Source of the DNA: Candidatus Omnitrophota bacterium
GTDB lineage: Bacteria; Hinthialibacterota; Hinthialibacteria; Hinthialibacterales; JAKPRU01
Assembly: GCA_029570205.1 (NCBI GenBank)
Contig: JAKQSI010000004.1
Location: forward strand, 1 to 64,000
Direction: 5' to 3'
Length of the DNA stretch: 64,000 nt
Both the position numbers and the translations under genes were made by a program. The notes under the pieces were generated by a model. That model was not told where the DNA came from. It searched no databases and saw only the letters and a program-made list of their open reading frames with translations. Every line of letters begins with the position of its first letter. Positions within the stretch are counted from its first letter, which is position 1. Positions 52,373 through 61,801 of the stretch are shown piece after piece.

Positions 52373-55144
52373 ATGGACCGGAGCCATCCACCCGTCTCAA
52401 CCGTCCTGGTGTTTCTTGCTTTTCTGGCCGCGCTGTTCTACCTGGCCGGAGCGTTTTGGATTTGTGCGGCACAACATACCGGCCCTGTCATTTTGACCGG
52501 AGATCAAGCCTATCTTGACCTTCTATACGTCCGGAATCTTCGGGATGGTCATGGTCCACGCTATCTGCCGGACCATTTGAAGACGCTGGCTCCAGCTTCC
52601 CCGCTCCGCGTTGCATTGTTATGGATCATTTCACATTTTCTATCGCTGCCGTTTCCGCTGCTGTGGGGAGCAGGTTTTCTGGGCGTTGTGTTTTTGTGGC
52701 TGGGATTGGTGTTGGCGGCCTGGCGGATTCGGGAGGAAGGGGGTGGTGTAGAGATCGGTTTCCTTCTGGCTGTTTTGGGGCAAAGTGGAATCCTGTGGCT
52801 GTTATGGTCCGGGGACTCCGGCGCACTGGTGGTGTTGGGTGTTTTTGCCTGCGTTCTGCCTCTTTACCGGCGCGATCTTACGCCAACTCGACTTGCTCTC
52901 ACTTCTGTCGGCGCGTTTCTCCTGGGACTGTGCAGTTGGCCCGGATACGCCTTTGCTCTGGGCACCACCCTTTTCCTGGTGACTTATGGCACACGAGACA
53001 TGCCGGACCTGCGACGTCCGTGGAGACCGGGGTTCTGGTGGGCCGTGTTTCCGTCATTAGGGGGTGGCGGGATTCTTCTCCTGGATTGGGCCTGGACAGG
53101 GCTTTGGGATGGCGGCGGACCGTTGTCGCAATTCAATCCGCTCACCTGCATATCCTTCGGGACCATTCTCCGGTTGGAATGGCCGGAGGGGTTCTTCCAC
53201 CTTTTGCGTGCGCTGGGCAAGTCGGGAACACCGGTGGGTGGCCTCTCCTGGATACTTCTCCCGCTGTTTCTGTTCGGATTGCTGGTATCCCCTGAAAAGG
53301 AGTCAGAGAAGAACAGCCGTACGGAACTCCTTCCGCTTTTCCAGATCTTGAGCGTACTTGCGTTCCTGGCATTTCTGCCGGAGGGCGAGAGGGAATCGAG
53401 TATTCTTCCCTTCATGCCGCTGTTTCTTTTTTTTGTGTTTCGGGGAATCAGGGAGATTGCCTGCCGGATTCCTCAAGTGGGGGATACTGTCGCGTGGATT
53501 GTGATCCTGGGATTGGTTGCGGTTCAGGTCTGGGCGCTGCCGAATTGGTATGATCGGGTGCGTTTAATTCGCTCGGAACGGTATCGGATGTCGGTCCTGC
53601 CTGCTGATGAAGCCAAGGCAAAGGGTTGGATATCCGATTCCGTGCGGGTATCGGCGGGCGATGATCCGGCCCTGCTTGTGCGATTGGGTTCTGACATTGT
53701 GCGTCAAGGCGTTTTCGGGAGCGGATATCGTTTGAATGTGAATCTGGCCGGAGCAGGGTACGCCGGTGTCAAACGGGATGTTTTACGTCTTTTGCTCGAT
53801 GCGCCGGATTGTGTCCTGTTTCCCAGCTCCCGGGGAGTTGCCGGCCGGTCGGCATTTCCGGATATCCTGTCGGCTTCGGCGGAGCTGGTTTCCGCATCTT
53901 ATGAAGTGCGCACAGGCGATACCTGCACCGTGTTTCTCAGACCGACGGATGTCTCGGTGGAAGAGATACGGGATATTGCTGCCCAACGTCTGTTGCGGGC
54001 CGGAAGAGAGCATGATCTGCTCTGGTCGATCATTGCGTGTGATTCGAGGCCGGAACCGACCCCGGAGCAGCGCGCGCGTTGGCGGAATGCCGTTGAGGAT
54101 CGCCTGAGTTGCCTGGCCGGTGAGTACTGGGATTTTGAGGAGGGGCTACCACTTGGTTCACAGACAGTGGGCGAGGAAATCCGTGTTGCCTGGACCCGCC
54201 CTGTTCCGGTCGATGGTGTCTGTGCCCTGTCTACAGGATTGTCACAGGGCGTCGGGAGTGTCGTCCTGCCGGAGTTTCAGATTGAAGGGGACCTTCTTCA
54301 GTTCTCCGTCGCGGGGATCGGCTCTGCCACGGAATGTTATGTCAGCCTGATGATTTTCGAGGAATTGCGGTTCGCTGCGGAGGGAATCGATCCGGCCCGT
54401 AAAGTGGAGCATTTTCATCATTGGGCCGGGGAATCGCTTCGGGGAACCATGTTTTATTATCTGATGCCGCAGGATTTGAAGCCGGTCCCGCAGGGTCGGC
54501 AGGGGTGGCGTGTGGTCAAGACGGCGCATCCCGGGAACCCGGACCGATGGACCTTTGTGGAATGGCCTGTGCATCCCTGGCGCGGACAGAGGGCACATCT
54601 CGAAATCAGTGATCGGTCGCCAGAGAGTTGGATCGCCGTGGATTCCATCCGTCAGATGATCCGCCCGCCGGGAAAATACTTCGACTTTGAGGACGGAACG
54701 TATCACGGATGGTCTACAGAGGGATCGGCATTCGGCAACGGTCCCGCGCTCGGCGCATTCCCCGGCCAGCAGCCGATTCTGCGCCAGCAGGGGGATTTTC
54801 TGGTGAACAGTTATCTTGATTCGAGCGATTCTGCCCAGGGCGTCCTCCGCTCGGCGACTTTCAGCATCGACCATGAGTTCCTTCGATTCCGAATCGGTGG
54901 AGGCGATATTCCGTTTCGAACCGCCTTGAATCTGTATGTGGACGGCCAGCCGGCGCTTTCGGCATCGGGACAGCGGGATGAGGTCCTCCGAACCGTGGTC
55001 TGGGATCTTCGTGGGGTTCGGGGCAGGGAAGGTCGAATTGAGATTGTGGATCAGGACTCCGATACGTGGGGGCATATTCTTGTTGATGACATCGCCTTAC
55101 TGGATGAGAGATTTCTTTCCTGGGAACCGGAGAAAGGAGAATAA
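52373..55144 (+). CDS. Large membrane protein with duplicated C-terminal beta domains
   Basis: A 923-aa protein. The first ~400 residues have about nine transmembrane segments with an acidic first loop (ILTGDQAYLDLLYVRNLRDG), resembling GT-C type transferases. The C-terminal 340 residues, probably outside the membrane, contain two similar modules (about 585-755 and 760-915). Each starts with a D-F-E-(E/D)-G motif (WDFEEG, FDFEDG) and ends with a WGH/SWIAVD(S/D)I strand. ATG 52373 has no ribosome site; TTG 52280, overlapping the RsbW-like stop, is an alternative that adds 31 residues. Confidence 0.8.
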   Translation: MDRSHPPVSTVLVFLAFLAALFYLAGAFWICAAQHTGPVILTGDQAYLDLLYVRNLRDGHGPRYLPDHLKTLAPASPLRVALLWIISHFLSLPFPLLWGAGFLGVVFLWLGLVLAAWRIREEGGGVEIGFLLAVLGQSGILWLLWSGDSGALVVLGVFACVLPLYRRDLTPTRLALTSVGAFLLGLCSWPGYAFALGTTLFLVTYGTRDMPDLRRPWRPGFWWAVFPSLGGGGILLLDWAWTGLWDGGGPLSQFNPLTCISFGTILRLEWPEGFFHLLRALGKSGTPVGGLSWILLPLFLFGLLVSPEKESEKNSRTELLPLFQILSVLAFLAFLPEGERESSILPFMPLFLFFVFRGIREIACRIPQVGDTVAWIVILGLVAVQVWALPNWYDRVRLIRSERYRMSVLPADEAKAKGWISDSVRVSAGDDPALLVRLGSDIVRQGVFGSGYRLNVNLAGAGYAGVKRDVLRLLLDAPDCVLFPSSRGVAGRSAFPDILSASAELVSASYEVRTGDTCTVFLRPTDVSVEEIRDIAAQRLLRAGREHDLLWSIIACDSRPEPTPEQRARWRNAVEDRLSCLAGEYWDFEEGLPLGSQTVGEEIRVAWTRPVPVDGVCALSTGLSQGVGSVVLPEFQIEGDLLQFSVAGIGSATECYVSLMIFEELRFAAEGIDPARKVEHFHHWAGESLRGTMFYYLMPQDLKPVPQGRQGWRVVKTAHPGNPDRWTFVEWPVHPWRGQRAHLEISDRSPESWIAVDSIRQMIRPPGKYFDFEDGTYHGWSTEGSAFGNGPALGAFPGQQPILRQQGDFLVNSYLDSSDSAQGVLRSATFSIDHEFLRFRIGGGDIPFRTALNLYVDGQPALSASGQRDEVLRTVVWDLRGVRGREGRIEIVDQDSDTWGHILVDDIALLDERFLSWEPEKGE

Positions 55145-55818
55145 TGCTTTGATTGGATATGCTCGGGGGAAAGAGCGAGGCTTTTGAGTGCACAGTCCGC
55201 TTGGAAATTGCCCCACCTGTCGGTTGGAAGATGACCCACCTTTGTGAATGAAGATTCGGGTGTCCCAACCGGGGACATTCGGAGGAAAGGATGCTAATCC
55301 CGATCCATTGCCATCCTAATTCGTGGGCAATGTAGACGGTTTGTAAAGACCGTGCGTAACCTTGATATTGCCGATAAACCATTGCGCATCACGGAACTCC
55401 GCCGATCCTGATGTGTCGGAAACTGTCTGCATAAATATGTTTTTCCAGGCTCCCTACCGTACCACGCACGACAAGGGCACGCTCAACGGTAAAATCGACA
55501 CGTTGCGCGGGAGCGTTCGGGGACAGATTGGCAGACCGGATCAAGGAGTCCTGTTTGCCGCCCGGAAGGTACAGAAGGTCGCTTTTGAGAAACTCCTTTC
55601 CGGTTTCCACGCCTACGAAATAATGATCGAGTGCAAGTTCCGCAAACGTGAATTCATAAAAAACCATAAAGGGACAAGAAAGGCGGTCTTTCACCCCTTT
55701 GGTAAGCTGGGGACAGGCAGGCTCCGAAACCACCCTATTTGGGGGTGAGGTTTGTGCGACTGTTCTCTCAGGGCACACAATCTTGTGAACCATCCCGCTT
55801 TTAATTCCCGGGCGGATT
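55145..55818. other. Gene-poor stretch, possible decayed DNA
   Basis: 674 nt. Open frames on both strands overlap each other (plus 55362-55748, minus 55389-55793) and neither has a convincing start or family, so I call no gene. The mixed base composition and partly open frames suggest a degraded gene or element remnant; a product is not identifiable. Confidence 0.4.
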
Positions 55819-57132
55819 TTACCACGGCTTCTTCGGTGCAGGCATGTGATTCAAAATCTCCATGAACCGCTTCCGCGCCGCAAGCGCTTCGGCATCATCC
55901 GAGTGTGTTACATCGCGATAGGCCGATCCGTCCCTGCATTCACCACAGTCGTATAATCGACCGTCACCTTCCAGCAGCCAGCGCTTATCTCGAATCATGC
56001 GTTCATAAGCCAAGTACGAAAAGATCCACCCTCTCGGATTGCCCTGTTCCCCACGGAGGAGAGGAGCGAAACTCCTGCCGTCTATGTTGACTCCCTGCGG
56101 CAGAGCCACTCCGGCCAGCTCTGCCAGGGTGGGCAGCATATCTGAGAGGTCGATCAATTCCCGGCTTACAACACCCGATTGCACAATCCCCGGACAGTTT
56201 ACAATCATCGGAACCCGCACGCCCCGCTCTGTAACTGTCCCCTTGCCGTCCCGGGCCGTTCCATTGTCGCCGGTAAAGAACACAACGGTGTTCTCTCGCA
56301 GGCCAAGGCGGTCCAGCGCCTTCACAACTCGCCCGATGATCGTGTCCATGTACTCCACATTGGGTTTCAGCCCGCCTTCGGTTTTGCCCGTGGGGCTGGA
56401 TGGGTCCGGTGTGGGATCCCAGGGCGGATGAACCAGGCACATCGGATAATAGGCAAGAAACGGCCCGTCCTTGTGACGTTCGATGAACCGCACAATCCAA
56501 TCACAGTACAGATCGGGACCGTATTGATCCGGCGTGGTGGGCACATGCTTTCCGTTTTCGATAATGGCGGGATGCCAATAGCGCTGACGAGGAGAGCCAT
56601 TGAATTTCGCGTCCTTCGGAAGACCGCCCTCATTCCATGCCCAGGTAAAATACTCATCAAATCCGCTGTCGAAAATCATCGTAGGCTGTTTTGTGATAAG
56701 CCCCAGCTGCCATTTCCCCGCCAAGCCGGTCGCATAGCCTTTGGCTCGAAGAACATCCGCGAACGTAATCTCGTCCGGTTGAAGATGATCCATGGGAGTC
56801 GTCTCGCGTCCCAGGAAGTTGTACCAGCCGGTCCGAAAGCCATACCGACCGGTCATCAACTCGACGCGGGTCGGCGAACAGAGCGGGGTTGCCCAGCAGG
56901 TCTCGAACCGCGTCCCCGTCTGTGCCAACGCATCCAGGTTCGGGGTTCTGTGATCGCCGCTCCCATAGCAGCCCAGTTCTTTCGCCCCCAAGTCATCTGC
57001 CATGATAACCAGGAAATTGAGCGGCTTGCCGCTGTTCTCTGCAAAACCTGGACGGGAGAACACGCTTGCAGCGGCTCCGGCAGCCAGGCCCAGGAACTCT
57101 CTGCGGGTCGGATGAAATGGACTGTTCATCAT
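55819..57132 (-). CDS. Tat-exported sulfatase (formylglycine type)
   Basis: A 437-aa arylsulfatase-family enzyme. A twin-arginine signal peptide (TRREFLGLAAGAAASVFS) is followed by the N-terminal metal site MADDLGAKELGCYG and the FGly signature CSPTRVELMTGR, whose Cys is converted to formylglycine by a separate enzyme (none here). GKWQLG, LVHPPWDP and FFTGDNGT add further site residues. It would remove sulfate from a sulfated glycan or ester. ATG 57132 has AAAGGAG 6 nt upstream. An intrinsic terminator of the upstream gene ends only 24 nt before the start, leaving no clear space for a promoter. Confidence 0.93.
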   Translation of the reverse strand: MMNSPFHPTRREFLGLAAGAAASVFSRPGFAENSGKPLNFLVIMADDLGAKELGCYGSGDHRTPNLDALAQTGTRFETCWATPLCSPTRVELMTGRYGFRTGWYNFLGRETTPMDHLQPDEITFADVLRAKGYATGLAGKWQLGLITKQPTMIFDSGFDEYFTWAWNEGGLPKDAKFNGSPRQRYWHPAIIENGKHVPTTPDQYGPDLYCDWIVRFIERHKDGPFLAYYPMCLVHPPWDPTPDPSSPTGKTEGGLKPNVEYMDTIIGRVVKALDRLGLRENTVVFFTGDNGTARDGKGTVTERGVRVPMIVNCPGIVQSGVVSRELIDLSDMLPTLAELAGVALPQGVNIDGRSFAPLLRGEQGNPRGWIFSYLAYERMIRDKRWLLEGDGRLYDCGECRDGSAYRDVTHSDDAEALAARKRFMEILNHMPAPKKPW

Positions 57133-57155
57133 GGATCGCTCCTTTGTTTTTGCTT

Positions 57156-57186
57156 AAAAAAATTCTCCCCCGAAACCGGGGGAGAA
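57156..57186 (-). terminator. Rho-independent terminator after the PPC-repeat gene
   Basis: On the minus strand, TTCTCCCCC-GGTTTC-GGGGGAGAA followed by a run of seven T. It lies 35 nt after the stop of the 1421-aa gene. Its stem resembles the dispersed palindrome family. Confidence 0.9.
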
Positions 57187-57220
57187 AGCAAGGTTCAACT
57201 CAGCAGGATCTGTCGAAAGA

Positions 57221-60200
57221 TCAGTACCCGTTCAATAGATCATAGAATGGATTTTCGGTTTTTGGAACCAGGTACAGTTCCAATCGATCAAAGAACACCT
57301 GCTCGGCGACATGTCCTTGATTGTTGAATACCTGAAGAATGGGCATGATCGTGGTTCCGGGGGGATCCATTACCATAACCATCCGTTTGTATTCATCCAT
57401 GTAACCCTCGCTTTTTGCGGGGATGGACGTCGCAATGGAGCCGTCCCAGGACCCATCCATCGCCGCCAGAGCAATCTGCGATCCGGGGCCGGACGTCTTC
57501 ACAGAAACACGCAGGATGACCGTGTGGTCGCCGACTTCCAGGGTCGGCAGCAACAGGAGCATCAATGCTCCCGGCTGGTTCGTAACGGTGCATCCGAATC
57601 CGTCCGTGAAATCGCCGGTTGAAGTCGGAATGTTCCCGACTGTAACCTGTCCGGGAGGAAGCGAGACAAATCCGCCGGGGAACGGCACAAACTCTGTCGC
57701 GCTGTTGAACTCGAATACGTAGAACGGTTCGAGTTTTTCGGGTACCGGGCAGAATGGCGTAGCTGTTGCCTGTGGAGACGGTGTAATCTCTGGAGATGGT
57801 GTCATTTGTGGAGACGGCGTCATCTGCGGAGTCGGCGTCCCAGGGAGAGGTGTCACCTGCGGGGTCGGAGTCGGTGTAATCCCGCCGGGATTCAGCTGGA
57901 CCTGACCGCTTCGCGGCTGCACTGGAATTTCCTGGGAATGCGTATCCAAAACCGAACCCTCCGTAATCCTGATCGTGGCGCTTCGCGCGGGGACTCCGAC
58001 CACTATGAACTCGATCACAGCAAGCCCCACCTCGCCCGTCGGCCCCTCGACACTGACCGCCTGAGCATCCTGGATTAACAACTGCCCGATGGCATTGTCA
58101 AATTGGGTGATCGTCGGAGCGCCGAACTCGACCGAGGTCGATGGACTGACACGAACGACATGCAACGCTGCCGGATCATACTTGATGATCACGCCATACG
58201 ATCCGAGGGCGTAGTCGCCGACATACGCCGTCAGGTAAGCGTTTACCGATTGACCCACCAGGTATGAATTCGTATCGACATTGACGGCAATTATGAGGTC
58301 CTCACCCGGCCCCGGCATGCCGGTCGGAGTAACCTGAACCGTCACACCGGCGCTTTCGTTACCGAACTTGTCGTACGTCGTCAGTCGGCAGCTATAGGTC
58401 TGTCCATTCTCGAATCCGAACGCATGGTAATCGTGTACATATCCCAAGTCGATCATTTCCCGGCCGGAAATGTACAACCGATACCCGCCACCGTCCGAGA
58501 CGTCCGGGCTGACCGTCGGACTCCATGTCAAATGGATGTATCGATCGAATCCGAATCCGAAATAGTGCACGGGATCAGCGGGCGCGGTAATGTTCGCGTC
58601 CCTCATTGTCGCATTCACGGTAGTCGTTTGGCCCGCCGCAACATTCACGGTCTGGACGACATTGTAATACTTGGCGCCGGAACTGAAGGTCACATCATAG
58701 GTCCCGGGTGCGAGACCGGTAAAGGTATAGGCGCCGGTGAAATCGGTACGCACGCTCAGATTGGAGACTTGAACCGCCACATCGAAGAGCGGCAGGTTAT
58801 TGGCCCCTTTCACCGTTCCGGCGATGGTACCGGTGACCGGGATAGTGGGATCCCCAAAGTAGAGCGTATAGATTCCGGCATTCCCGTTCCGGTGTACGTT
58901 AATGAAGTATGTACCGGGATCCAGGCTTACCTCATAGGTGTATAGATCGGAACGATAGTAGCGACCATCCCCCCGGATTCGGGTCACCCTATCGGATGCG
59001 TAGAGTTGGATGTCGTTATGCAGCGCGGCGAACGGGTCCTGCATGGTCAATTTATACGTTCCCGCCGTATCCACATTCACAAAATACCAATCATCTGTGT
59101 CGATCTTGTATTGATCCCGGTAGCCCACGGAACCGAAAGCCATCTGTCCGGAAGCTAATGGAGTGGCCATGGTGATGAAATTGTTCGGCTCCATATCCGC
59201 CGAGTTTCCGACACCCTGGAAGGTAGTATAGAAATTGTAGATTCCATACCCACCAAGGCGATGAAAACGCAGGAAATAGGTTCCCTGCGCCAACTGGCTG
59301 TCGCCGACGGAATGACCCGCTGATGAGTAGTACCGTCCGTTCAAGGACACACGCCAGGTCCAATCCTCATTGTACAGATCGACGTCATAATGCATGGTGT
59401 TATCGGCAAAGAAGTACACCTGCAAATTGCCGTCTTCGGGGATCGTGATCCGGTAATAATCCCAGGTATCTGTGTAGTCGTAATACTGGTGACCCAGATG
59501 TCCGACCATGCCCTGCCCCGGCTGAATGGTCACCGCCTGCCAGTCGTTGTCATTCGGCTCACAATCCGAGCTGCGGTTCGGGGTGAAGTTCACCTTGAGA
59601 TCATAGGAAGCGTAACCGCCATTGCGCCATAGATAGACGATATATTGTCCGGCGGCGATATCGTTGTCCCCAACGGTTCGAGCATCGGTTGTGTAATATC
59701 CGCCGTTACTGCTGATGCGCCTGTGGCAGGGGCCTGAAAACTCATACAGGGCAATGTCGTAATGGATCGTATTATCGGTATTCGCCGTCACCCACAGCGC
59801 CCCGTCATCTTTGACATCGAGCAGGTAGGCATCCATCCGATCTCGCCAGCCATTGCCGCCATACCCGAGGCTTCCGGAAATGGGGAGATCGACCACTTCC
59901 CCCTCGATGGGGATGCAGGGGATTCCGAGCCAATCGTCATTCGGCTCCGCATCCGTATTCCGCACCGGAGTGAATTCCGTGGTCACGGTACACAAACCGG
60001 AACCGCCGTGACGCTGCATTTGGATAATATAATGCCCTGCCCGGAGGTCGTCCGGCGCAATGGCACGAGTCTCTACCGTGTAGTAGAATCTCTCGCTACC
60101 GATGCTGGAAGTTCCGTCGGCGTTATACAGTGTGGTGGTCGCATCAATATCTTTCGTGTAAGTGCTATTTACAACCAACCGACCGTCCTGCGGCAGATCC

Positions 60201-61486
60201 ACATACAGGTATTGGAGAGTTTGCTCCGGGCCCAGGAAGATATTCGTGGCGGTTCCGTTCGGCGCAATCTCTGTACTCGGCTGGCTGAACGGCGCAGGAG
60301 CTTCCCGCTGTTCGAAAGTACAAGTCAGCGTGTAGGCTCCGTATCGGCTTTCTTGATAAACCTGGATGTAATACACACCGGCCGGCAGGTTGTCTACGGT
60401 CCATGGATCGGCGCCGGTACCGTCTACATATTGCTGTTCTCCATTGTAGAGGTTAAATCCGACATCCACATTGTCCCCGTCCCCTTTCGTCGTAGCCATG
60501 GTCAGCTTTCCGTAACCGGGAAGCGTTACTTTGTAGAAATCCCCCTGGTCCAGGATCTTGTTTCCATAATAGCCCAATCGCCCCTCAGCCGATCCGACAA
60601 AAAGGGAGGCATTGGCTGTATCCACGGTCAGCGGAATGTCAGTGGCCGTAGCGGTGCCGTCGTTCTGGTCGGCATCATTGGGGCCGGTGTTGGCTGTGAA
60701 TTGGCTGATCAGGGTATACGAGCCGAATCCCTCCGCGCTGTGAACCAGGATATAGTACGTTCCCTTGGCAAGGTTGTTGTATGTAATGACTTCCGAGCCG
60801 CCCTTTCCCGCAGAGTTCTGGGTCGCCATATCGGAGAATACGTCGGTGCTGTCGATCAGAGCCAGGTAGGCATTGAGATCTCCCGACGGATTCACCGTGA
60901 GAACCAGACGACCGTCATCAGGCGTCGTAACTTCCCAATAATCATAGCGATCGGTGAACCCGGAACCGATATAGCCCAAATGCCCTTGCACAATGCCGCC
61001 CTGAGCGGAGATCGCAGAGGCTTGCGGAATGTCATCATTGGGTTCCGGATCGATCTCAGCGGTGGGGGCATAATTGACCGTTGCCGTGTAATCGCCTGCA
61101 CCAGAAACACGGCCGATAATGAACCAATAGGTCCTCCCGACTCGGAGATTCTGATACTGAAATACCTCATCTCCTCCTGCCCCAGTGTTGTTCCGATAAA
61201 CCATTTGGGTTCTTCCGTCGGTGTCCAGCATCCAAATATGGATGTCCAGCTCGGCCGTGGGGCGCGCCCCAATCTGAATGAGACCGTCCGAATCGGTCGT
61301 GAATCGGAAAAAGTCCAGGACATCTACCGGCGTCCCGGCTCCCAATGAACCGGATACGGGGACATTCAACTCCACCGTGTTTGCGGAGGATGTGCCCTCA
61401 TTGGGTTCTGTTTCCGCCATGACCGGAATCGCAAAAACAGTAAGCAAAGCAACGAAAACCATGGATACAACTTTTCTGGAACTCAT
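57221..61486 (-). CDS. Giant secreted protein: seven PPC-like repeats, carboxypeptidase-regulatory, FN3 and cohesin-like domains
   Basis: A 1421-aa protein with a signal peptide (SSRKVVSMVFVALLTVFAIPVMA). Residues 30-880 hold seven bacterial pre-peptidase C-terminal-like units of about 120 aa, each opening with a (D)xEPN(D) motif (TEPNEG, DPEPNDD, TDAEPNDD, DCEPNDN, DMEPNN) and ending in a Tyr-rich strand. Then a carboxypeptidase-regulatory domain (882-962), an FN3 domain (963-1058), a cohesin-like domain (1062-1198), a Pro/Thr linker (PTPTPQVTPLPGTPTPQMTP) and a unique C-terminal module (1246-1421). ATG 61486 is chosen for GGAG 9 nt upstream. No sorting signal seen; likely a surface or extracellular adhesin-like protein. 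Confidence 0.9.
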   Translation of the reverse strand: MSSRKVVSMVFVALLTVFAIPVMAETEPNEGTSSANTVELNVPVSGSLGAGTPVDVLDFFRFTTDSDGLIQIGARPTAELDIHIWMLDTDGRTQMVYRNNTGAGGDEVFQYQNLRVGRTYWFIIGRVSGAGDYTATVNYAPTAEIDPEPNDDIPQASAISAQGGIVQGHLGYIGSGFTDRYDYWEVTTPDDGRLVLTVNPSGDLNAYLALIDSTDVFSDMATQNSAGKGGSEVITYNNLAKGTYYILVHSAEGFGSYTLISQFTANTGPNDADQNDGTATATDIPLTVDTANASLFVGSAEGRLGYYGNKILDQGDFYKVTLPGYGKLTMATTKGDGDNVDVGFNLYNGEQQYVDGTGADPWTVDNLPAGVYYIQVYQESRYGAYTLTCTFEQREAPAPFSQPSTEIAPNGTATNIFLGPEQTLQYLYVDLPQDGRLVVNSTYTKDIDATTTLYNADGTSSIGSERFYYTVETRAIAPDDLRAGHYIIQMQRHGGSGLCTVTTEFTPVRNTDAEPNDDWLGIPCIPIEGEVVDLPISGSLGYGGNGWRDRMDAYLLDVKDDGALWVTANTDNTIHYDIALYEFSGPCHRRISSNGGYYTTDARTVGDNDIAAGQYIVYLWRNGGYASYDLKVNFTPNRSSDCEPNDNDWQAVTIQPGQGMVGHLGHQYYDYTDTWDYYRITIPEDGNLQVYFFADNTMHYDVDLYNEDWTWRVSLNGRYYSSAGHSVGDSQLAQGTYFLRFHRLGGYGIYNFYTTFQGVGNSADMEPNNFITMATPLASGQMAFGSVGYRDQYKIDTDDWYFVNVDTAGTYKLTMQDPFAALHNDIQLYASDRVTRIRGDGRYYRSDLYTYEVSLDPGTYFINVHRNGNAGIYTLYFGDPTIPVTGTIAGTVKGANNLPLFDVAVQVSNLSVRTDFTGAYTFTGLAPGTYDVTFSSGAKYYNVVQTVNVAAGQTTTVNATMRDANITAPADPVHYFGFGFDRYIHLTWSPTVSPDVSDGGGYRLYISGREMIDLGYVHDYHAFGFENGQTYSCRLTTYDKFGNESAGVTVQVTPTGMPGPGEDLIIAVNVDTNSYLVGQSVNAYLTAYVGDYALGSYGVIIKYDPAALHVVRVSPSTSVEFGAPTITQFDNAIGQLLIQDAQAVSVEGPTGEVGLAVIEFIVVGVPARSATIRITEGSVLDTHSQEIPVQPRSGQVQLNPGGITPTPTPQVTPLPGTPTPQMTPSPQMTPSPEITPSPQATATPFCPVPEKLEPFYVFEFNSATEFVPFPGGFVSLPPGQVTVGNIPTSTGDFTDGFGCTVTNQPGALMLLLLPTLEVGDHTVILRVSVKTSGPGSQIALAAMDGSWDGSIATSIPAKSEGYMDEYKRMVMVMDPPGTTIMPILQVFNNQGHVAEQVFFDRLELYLVPKTENPFYDLLNGY

Positions 61487-61538
61487 TTCGAGTTTCTCCT
61501 TTCTCTTTCTCATCTCGTCCTTCTTCAGGAAATAACAA

Positions 61539-61566
61539 GAATTATTGATGTGCAGGAATGTAACAA
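61539..61566 (-). promoter_or_regulatory. Candidate promoter of the PPC-repeat gene
   Basis: Minus strand TTGTTA - 16 nt - TAATTC, 53 nt before the start codon, in an AT-rich gap of 315 nt after recJ. A moderate match only. Confidence 0.35.
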
Positions 61567-61801
61567 AAGATTACTACCCGCACTTCCCGTGGAACACAGC
61601 CCACAAACAGCGTGATTTTTACACAAAAACATCCGTGCGTCAAGAGAATAGTTCGTTTCTTCCGTTCTGATAGTAAGAAGGTCTGTCCGCCGAACATTCA
61701 ATCTGCCGGAGTTCGGGCGAACGCTGCGGGTTATCAAAATGTTACATTTCCCCGAAACTCCCATACCAATGTTCAGGCATTCAGATTCCGTGGATTGGAA
61801 A

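Noticed and set aside
55389-55793. Minus-strand gene of 134 codons
   Set aside because: Overlapped by a similar open frame on the other strand, no ribosome site, no family.
59762-61348. Plus-strand frame of 528 codons
   Set aside because: Antisense to the PPC-repeat gene. It is open because of codon bias in the repeats and has no recognisable features.
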